Shown in pieces: positions 53,235 to 57,643 of a stretch of DNA of 57,643 nt. The notes beneath the pieces were generated by a model. It saw nothing but the letters and a program-made list of their open reading frames with translations, was not told the origin of the DNA and made no database searches. A program made the translations under genes and the position numbers. The stretch is from Pseudomonadota bacterium (lineage in GTDB: Bacteria; Pseudomonadota; Gammaproteobacteria; Steroidobacterales; Steroidobacteraceae): assembly GCA_021850555.1 (NCBI GenBank), contig JAJZLX010000267.1, positions 1-57,643 of the forward strand, in the 5' to 3' direction. Position 1 is the first letter of the stretch, and every line of letters begins with the position of its first letter.

Positions 53235-53426
53235 GGCGATATCCCGGCGAGCATTCCATGACCCACAGCTTCCCGCTCAGCGTGCAGCCAAACGTGCATA
53301 GGTTCGTCCCGGCGGCGCTCCGTAACCGTGTAGCGAAGGCCGCATAGGCGGCAGCGTCCGGGTCGGGGAAGATGTGCCTACTTGCAGATAGATGGGCACG
53401 AGCGTAAGTGCCCACGTGGAGGACAA

Positions 53427-53867
53427 GTGGACACTTCGGCAGAGCAGAGTGCGGGAGTAGGATCGGGCGGGAGGCAGGTTCGCAGGCGCAAGCAATGGTC
53501 TGTGCAGGAGAAGCTGCAGATCGTGCGCGAGACACTGCAATCGGAGGGGTCGGTGCCCGTCATCGCCCGACGTCATGGAGTGAACGCGAACCAGATATTC
53601 ACCTGGCGTCGGGAGTATCGGCGCGGCAAGCTGCTCGAACGAGGCGTCGAGAGCGGGCGGGAGCGCAAGGCGCCGGCGTTACTGCCCGTGCAGATCCATG
53701 TGCCGATGAAGGCGGCTGCGCAAGAAGCGCGCGCCGCGCCAGTTTCCCCGGCACACCCTGAACGGGTGGAGATCGAGTTTCCGAGCGGCACGCGCCTGAG
53801 GATCTGGGGCGGCTTGGGCACGGAGCGGCTGCAGGCGATCCTGCGCGAGCTGTCCGGGCCATGCTGA
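53427..53867 (+). CDS. tnpA: IS66-family accessory protein TnpA
   Basis: From GTG at 53427 (GGAGGA upstream) this is a 146-residue protein with a helix-turn-helix of the IS66 Orf1 type (KQWSVQEKLQIVRETLQSEGSVPVIARRHGVNANQIFTWRREYRRGKL). The C-terminal part is more variable and ends in VEIEFPSGTRLRIWG, usual in IS66 TnpA. Its stop codon overlaps the start of tnpB (ATGCTGA). Confidence 0.9.
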   Translation: MDTSAEQSAGVGSGGRQVRRRKQWSVQEKLQIVRETLQSEGSVPVIARRHGVNANQIFTWRREYRRGKLLERGVESGRERKAPALLPVQIHVPMKAAAQEARAAPVSPAHPERVEIEFPSGTRLRIWGGLGTERLQAILRELSGPC

Positions 53868-53978
53868 GCGTCCCGGCCGGGGTTCGTATCTGGCTGGTGG
53901 CGGGTCTCACGGATATGCGCCGCGGGATCGATGGGCTGAGCGCGCTGGTGCAGACGCAGCTATCGGCCGATGTCCTCT
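53861..53978 (+). pseudogene. tnpB: IS66 tnpB, 5' fragment (interrupted by RIT element)
   Basis: The first 39 codons (MLSVPAGVRIWLVAGLTDMRRGID and on, to LSADVL) match the N-terminus of IS66 TnpB. The frame then runs into unrelated sequence at 53979 and stops at 54041-54043. The rest of the gene appears at 57432, in the same frame. The break lies in GTCCTCT. Confidence 0.92.
53972..53978 (+). repeat. 7-bp junction repeat, left copy (GTCCTCT)
   Basis: GTCCTCT at 53972-53978 recurs at 57425-57431. One copy belongs to the original tnpB sequence, since deleting the 3453 bp from 53979 to 57431 rejoins the coding frame perfectly. It is either a target-site duplication or the crossover core of a tyrosine recombinase reaction. 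The left terminal repeat overlaps its last three bases. Confidence 0.85.
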
Positions 53979-54004
53979 TATGCATCGGGCAACAATATGT
54001 GGCG
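53976..54004 (+). repeat. RIT left terminal inverted repeat
   Basis: These 29 bases (beginning TCTTATGCATCGGGC) match the reverse complement of 57372-57400 at 26 of 29 positions. The repeats mark the ends of the RIT element. Confidence 0.88.
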
Positions 54005-54075
54005 GCCGACCGCAAGCTCGCGGCCAAGTTCTTGATTGCGTGAGCCGAAAGTTTGCGGCCGGCGCTACATAAGAG

Positions 54076-55083
54076 TTACAGGTTTTCGAGCAGACTCAGA
54101 ACCGCGTCCTTGGGCCGGAACCGAGCGGTCGGACTGCCTCGAATATGAGCCTTGTCCAAGCCGCGACGCATCATCTCCGCATCCGCCGCGGCGTAGCGAT
54201 GAGTGGTGGCGACCTGAGCATGCCCGAGCCACGCCTGGATTGTCAGCAGGTCAACACCGGATTGCAGCAGGATCATCGCGAGCGAGTGCCTGAACACGTG
54301 CGGCGAAATCGGCGCTCGGGTAAGTTCGGGAGCACGCGAAGAAGCGGCGGCGACGGCGCGACGCACGATGTGGGTAGCACCGAAGCGCGTGAGAGGCCGT
54401 CCCAGGGCGCCGACGAACAGCGGCACGCGTTCATGGTGACCGATACCGCGCTCGCGCAGCAGTCCGTAGATCCCCGCGACGAGATCGCGCGCTAAAGGCA
54501 CGACTCGTTCCTTGCGACCCTTGCCGCGAAGAAGGACTTGCGGGCGTGCACCATCCAACGAAAGGTCCGCAGCTTCAACGCCGATCGCCTCGGAGACTCT
54601 GGCGCCGGTGCGAGCGAGGAAGAGGAGCAGAGCCCGATCGCGACGCCCGCGCGGTGAGTTCGAGCTCGGAGCGGTGATGAGCATCTCGAGCTGCGCCCGG
54701 GAGAGGTAATGGGTCGTCGGAACGTCGGACTTCTTGCTCGGGATCGCCAGCACGCGCTGAGCGATGCCGATCGCCGCCGGATCGCTGGCGGCGACGTGAT
54801 GGAAGAACGAGCGAATGGCGGTCAGGCGCGCGTTGCGGGTGTGGATGCCGTTGCCGCGCGAGCGCTCCAAATGTTCCAGATACGCCAGGATCATATCGCG
54901 GTCGAGGTCTTCGAGGGCGAGCGCGCAGGGCTTCTTGCCGGTTTGCTCCGAGGCAAAGAGAACCAGCAGCCGAAGGGCGTCCCTGTACGCCGCGATCGTG
55001 GCTGGTGTTGCGTTGCGCTGCTGGGTGAGCCTCTGGTGAAAGAACGACTCGAGCTGGCGGGCAAGTAAGTGCTGCCGGTTCAT
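54076..55083 (-). CDS. ritC: RIT tyrosine recombinase C
   Basis: From ATG at 55083, which overlaps the stop codon of the preceding gene (ATGA), this has 335 residues. It has an N-terminal SAM-like core-binding domain (~10-95) and a C-terminal catalytic domain with Arg in RTGARVSEAIG, HxxR in SPHVFRHSLA, and His/Tyr in LGHAQVATTHRY. All residues of the R-H-R-H-Y set are visible, so it should be active. It is the last gene of the trio. Confidence 0.92.
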   Translation of the reverse strand: MNRQHLLARQLESFFHQRLTQQRNATPATIAAYRDALRLLVLFASEQTGKKPCALALEDLDRDMILAYLEHLERSRGNGIHTRNARLTAIRSFFHHVAASDPAAIGIAQRVLAIPSKKSDVPTTHYLSRAQLEMLITAPSSNSPRGRRDRALLLFLARTGARVSEAIGVEAADLSLDGARPQVLLRGKGRKERVVPLARDLVAGIYGLLRERGIGHHERVPLFVGALGRPLTRFGATHIVRRAVAAASSRAPELTRAPISPHVFRHSLAMILLQSGVDLLTIQAWLGHAQVATTHRYAAADAEMMRRGLDKAHIRGSPTARFRPKDAVLSLLENL

Positions 55084-56018
55084 GCGGCACCCCCGTTGCC
55101 GAAGGCGCTCGCGGCAGCCAGACTCAACAGCTCCGAAGTGGCTGTAATGTAGTAGGCAGTGTAACTGTAGCGGGCGTGGCCCAGGTAGGTCGCCAGCAGC
55201 GGCAGCATAGACTGCACCTCGATCTTCGCTCGATGCCACTCAGCCAGACGGGTCACGGCGAATCGATGACGCAGGTCGTGAGGTCGGAGGGCCTTCGCGG
55301 CATGTTCGTTGATGCGGGCGAGCGCGCAGGCTTGCTGGAACCCGTAGTACAGAGCGGCCTTCGACAGCCGTGTGCCGCGGGTACTGATGAAGAAGGCGGC
55401 AGTCTTTGGGATCGGGAATGCCAGGTCGCGATGACGGGTATAGTCTCGCAGGGCGGTCAAGGTGGTGGGATGAACCGGCACCAGTCGGTCTTTGCGGAAC
55501 TTGGTCTTGCGGACCTCGAGCACGCCGCTGGTCAGGTCCACATCGCTGCGATCGAGCCGCAGGGCTTCCCCGGATCTCAGTCCCGTGCCCGCCAGCAGGC
55601 CAATCACGATCGCGATCGTTCGCCCCCGCAAGGGCTGCTTCGCTGATAGCCGCTCGCTTGCCGCCATCAATGATCGGAGCTGCTCCTCGCTCAGGATCCG
55701 CGGCGGAGGAATGGCGCGAGAGGTAGGCAGCACCCGGGGATCGAACGGCTCGGTCCGCGGGTCGAAGGCAGCGTGATACTGCGCGAAGCGGCGAATCACC
55801 GCATAACGGATGGCTTTCCCGTAGGGCGCGAGGCCGCTGGCCATGACGCACTCCAGAGCGAGTGCCTGCGATAGCGGGCCGCGGGCATGGGTGGAGCGCA
55901 CGTAGCGGAGGAAGGTCTGCAGCGATCCGGCCTGCTTGCGGAACTGATAGCCGAGAGAGTGCTGCAGGGCGAGGTAGCTATCCACACTGGCTGTCAGATC
56001 GTCTACGAAGGCGCTCAT
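55080..56018 (-). CDS. ritB: RIT tyrosine recombinase B
   Basis: The 312-residue protein has the catalytic set Arg in GTGLRSGEALRL, HxxR in RPHDLRHRFAV, and His/Tyr in LGHARYSYTAYY. Its start overlaps the end of ritA by 4 bp. Compared with the other two it has a shorter N-terminal region. In RIT elements the three proteins are distinct subfamilies rather than recent duplicates, as here. Confidence 0.92.
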   Translation of the reverse strand: MSAFVDDLTASVDSYLALQHSLGYQFRKQAGSLQTFLRYVRSTHARGPLSQALALECVMASGLAPYGKAIRYAVIRRFAQYHAAFDPRTEPFDPRVLPTSRAIPPPRILSEEQLRSLMAASERLSAKQPLRGRTIAIVIGLLAGTGLRSGEALRLDRSDVDLTSGVLEVRKTKFRKDRLVPVHPTTLTALRDYTRHRDLAFPIPKTAAFFISTRGTRLSKAALYYGFQQACALARINEHAAKALRPHDLRHRFAVTRLAEWHRAKIEVQSMLPLLATYLGHARYSYTAYYITATSELLSLAAASAFGNGGAA

Positions 56019-57256
56019 GGCGCACCTCCGGGGAACGGAAGCGCGACATCGGCCAGCTGCGGCAGGGCGACCTTGACGTAAATGGCCGTGGTATCGATGT
56101 TGCGATGACCGAGCAGGTCGGCGACCTCCTTGATCGGCCGTCGCTGTTCGACCAATCGCGTGGCAAGGCTGTGGCGCAGGAGATGGGCACCGCCGCGCTG
56201 AACCATTACGCCCGCACGCGTCAATCGAATGCGTACGATCCGGGATACGGTGCTGCTGCGGGAGAATGGACGCACCGGTGTGACGTGCGAGAGGAACACT
56301 CGGCGCTCTGGTGTCGCAGGACGCCCGTGAAGCACGTACTTGGCCAGTGCCGCACCGACCTCTTGGAGCAGCGGCACGACCCGATCCCTATGACCCTTCG
56401 TGTGGCGCAGGATCAGCTCGCCGGTCCTCCATCGGATGTCACCGAGCTCGAGCTCCCGTAACTCTCTGTTACGCAGACCCGTGGTCGCGAACAGCAGCAT
56501 CATGGCCCTATCGCGTACCCCAGACGGCGTTGAGGTCTCGATGGCATCGATCGCACGTCGCACGTCCTTCCATGCAAGTCGCGGCGGTAGGTGCACATGC
56601 CGCCAGCACGGTGTTCTCGGGACAAACTGCGATAAGTCGCGTGGGTTGAAGCTCGCCCACTGCAGATACCGCAGAAACGACCGCATGTACGCCGTCGTGC
56701 ACGACCTTGCGGCGTCGCTACGGCACATCGACAGCAGGCCGTGTGTCATGGCCAGGATGTCCTTCGCGGTGAGATCATTGAGATGGTGGCGCGGAAGATG
56801 CTTCTTCTGCCACCCGAGCATCCGTCGGGCCGTCAGCATGAGCCCCTCGCACGTCTTGGGCTGCAGACCACGAATAACGCGCAGATACCGCAAGTAGGCA
56901 GCCAGCAGCGGACCATCGGGGTCTTGAGGTATCGGTCTTGCCGCAAACCGCTCCGGAACGCATCGCGCTGCGTGGCCGATCGCTCCTTGCGCCCCCAACC
57001 GTTCGGCGGCCGTCCGTCTTGTCTTCAGGTAGCGATCGACGACCTGCGCTGGAACGGGCGCCGACTTGCTGCACCCGCACCCAGTCGCATACGCACTGAA
57101 GCGAGCAATGCGCGCCAGGTACAGTTTGGCTGAGTCGCGCGCATAACCCGCCTGCGATAGCGCCGCCGCAATATGATCGATCTCATTGCCAAGAGCACCG
57201 CGGCGGAATCGCGCGATCACCCGGCGATACTTGAAATAGAGCTCCAACATGGCCAC
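56015..57256 (-). CDS. ritA: RIT tyrosine recombinase A
   Basis: The 413-residue protein has a longer N-terminal region (~1-200) with the core-binding domain and the catalytic motifs TTGLRNRELREL, GAHLLRHSLATRLV and LGHRNIDTTAIYVKV. It is the first gene of the trio. The 115 bp between its start and the right terminal repeat would hold the promoter. Confidence 0.92.
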   Translation of the reverse strand: MAMLELYFKYRRVIARFRRGALGNEIDHIAAALSQAGYARDSAKLYLARIARFSAYATGCGCSKSAPVPAQVVDRYLKTRRTAAERLGAQGAIGHAARCVPERFAARPIPQDPDGPLLAAYLRYLRVIRGLQPKTCEGLMLTARRMLGWQKKHLPRHHLNDLTAKDILAMTHGLLSMCRSDAARSCTTAYMRSFLRYLQWASFNPRDLSQFVPRTPCWRHVHLPPRLAWKDVRRAIDAIETSTPSGVRDRAMMLLFATTGLRNRELRELELGDIRWRTGELILRHTKGHRDRVVPLLQEVGAALAKYVLHGRPATPERRVFLSHVTPVRPFSRSSTVSRIVRIRLTRAGVMVQRGGAHLLRHSLATRLVEQRRPIKEVADLLGHRNIDTTAIYVKVALPQLADVALPFPGGAP

Positions 57257-57371
57257 TCCCTCCCGTTGTTCGGGCCGGGGGCGATCCCCGGTCTTGGTGG
57301 AAGTGGAACCCGATTATTATGTGGCGGCAACGAGAGCGGTCGCCGGGTAGATCTTGGTGATCACGGTGCAG

Positions 57372-57400
57372 CGCCACATATGGTCGCCCGACGCATAAGA
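57372..57400 (-). repeat. RIT right terminal inverted repeat
   Basis: The reverse complement begins TCTTATGCGTCGGGCGACC and differs from the left repeat at three positions. It lies 24 bp inside the GTCCTCT junction, unlike the left repeat, which abuts the junction; the extra bases carry a palindrome. Confidence 0.88.
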
Positions 57401-57402
57401 GC

Positions 57403-57426
57403 ACGTATGTGTCGCGACACATACGT
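57403..57426. repeat. 24-bp perfect palindrome at the RIT right end
   Basis: ACGTATGTGTCG is followed directly by its reverse complement, ending inside the right GTCCTCT (at GT). It is present only at the right end. It may be a recombinase binding site outside the terminal repeat. Confidence 0.8.
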
Positions 57427-57431
57427 CCTCT
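57425..57431 (+). repeat. 7-bp junction repeat, right copy (GTCCTCT)
   Basis: This is the right-hand partner of 53972-53978 and lies at the border between RIT sequence and the tnpB 3' part. Confidence 0.85.
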
Positions 57432-57643
57432 CGGGGCAGCTTTTCATCTTCAGGGGGCGTCGCGGGGATCGGGTGAAGATTCTCTGGGCCGACGCGGACG
57501 GACTATGCCTGCTCTACAAGCGCGTGGAACGGGCGACATTCGCTTGGCCGCGGGACGAGGCACAGGTCAGGCAGATGAGCTTGGCGCAGCTGCGGCTGCT
57601 GCTCGATGGATTTGAGCTCACCAGCCGTCGCGGGTGGCAACGG
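57432..57643 (+). pseudogene. tnpB: IS66 tnpB, 3' fragment, continues past the window
   Basis: In the frame set by the 5' fragment these bases encode SGQLFIFRGRRGDRVKILW and then DGLCLLYKRVERATFAWP, the conserved core of IS66 TnpB. The frame is still open at the window edge after about 110 residues in total, near the usual length of the family. No mutation is seen apart from the RIT insertion. Confidence 0.92.

Larger units (their letters stand above)
53979..57431 (-). mobile_element. RIT element (Recombinase In Trio) inserted in IS66 tnpB
   Basis: Three consecutive tyrosine recombinase genes on one strand, each overlapping the next by 4 bp, with imperfect 29-bp terminal inverted repeats, match the RIT class. 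The segment is 3453 bp, and its removal restores tnpB from ...ADVL to SGQLFIFRG without a gap. Gene sizes (413, 312 and 335 residues) are typical. RIT elements carry only these genes; no cargo is present. Confidence 0.92.
53404..57643 (+). mobile_element. IS66-family insertion sequence, right part outside the window
   Basis: tnpA and tnpB genes of the IS66 type are present, with the left terminus probably near GTAAGTGCCCAC at 53404. The large transposase gene tnpC is not visible and should follow beyond 57643. The tnpB gene is split by a RIT element, so this copy cannot move by itself unless the insert is lost. The left end is estimated from likeness to IS66 terminal repeats. Confidence 0.75.

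Noticed and set aside
53235..53403. Possible gene remnant between the LysR gene and the IS66 element
   Set aside because: The minus strand reads open here but shows no recognisable domain, and the length is too short to judge.
54076..57256. Three recombinases as remains of a prophage or integron
   Set aside because: No phage genes, attC sites or cassettes are present, and the overlapping trio with terminal repeats is the RIT arrangement.
57409..57615. Open frame at the right edge as a separate small gene
   Set aside because: It is in another frame from the tnpB 3' part, which reads as conserved IS66 TnpB.

Overview
The window is GC-rich chromosomal DNA, most likely from a gammaproteobacterium of the Xanthomonadales/Nevskiales/Steroidobacter kind. 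The evidence is close full-length likeness to enterobacterial YbiT, YbiI and YihQ, a cydA-cydB-cydX-cydD operon, MsrPQ, a TonB-dependent receptor and a PAS/GGDEF/EAL protein. No rRNA, tRNA or CRISPR array was recognised, so the taxonomic placement is an inference.

Layout. 1-4.9 kb: cytochrome bd oxidase operon (minus strand), ending in a tandemly repeated terminator-like hairpin. 5.2-10.5 kb: a SPOR lipoprotein, then a marR-emrA-emrB-outer membrane factor efflux operon. 10.6-22.3 kb: ybiI, a secreted S9 peptidase, DUF1993 and OsmC proteins, an ECF sigma/NrsF anti-sigma pair with msrPQ, and two tandem paralogous sugar-nucleotide-epimerase-like reductases divergent from an XRE/MmyB regulator. 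22.3-27.7 kb: a c-di-GMP signalling protein and the ABC-F protein YbiT.

28-52 kb: the centrepiece, which I read as a sulfoquinovose (SQ, the sulfosugar of plant sulfolipid) mineralisation island. A TonB receptor and an MFS permease could bring in sulfoquinovosides. A GH31 enzyme with the complete K-E-R-W-Y sulfonate-recognition set of sulfoquinovosidases releases SQ and glycerol, and GlpK and GlpD sit beside it for the glycerol. An SDR, an SMP-30 lactonase, an IlvD/Edd dehydratase, an HpcH/HpaI aldolase and an aldehyde dehydrogenase, with a mutarotase, form the sulfo-Entner-Doudoroff route to pyruvate and sulfolactate. SlcC and ComC can invert sulfolactate stereochemistry, and SuyAB cleaves (R)-sulfolactate to pyruvate and sulfite. 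An adjoining operon (GMC oxidoreductase, gluconate-dehydrogenase-subunit-3-like protein, DUF1080 hydrolase, Gfo/Idh reductase, MFS) looks like a glycoside C3-oxidation route and may open sulfoquinovosides by a second mechanism. A GntR/UTRA regulator lies in the island. A 12-bp palindrome (TCTTATATAAGA) occurs at exactly three promoters: the TonB receptor, SQase/gntR, and dehydratase/suyA. This ties the parts into one regulon.

52.3-57.6 kb: a LysR gene, then an IS66-family element whose tnpB is split by a 3.45-kb Recombinase-In-Trio (RIT) element carrying three tyrosine recombinases. Removing 53979-57431 restores the tnpB frame exactly, with a 7-bp repeat (GTCCTCT) at the junctions.
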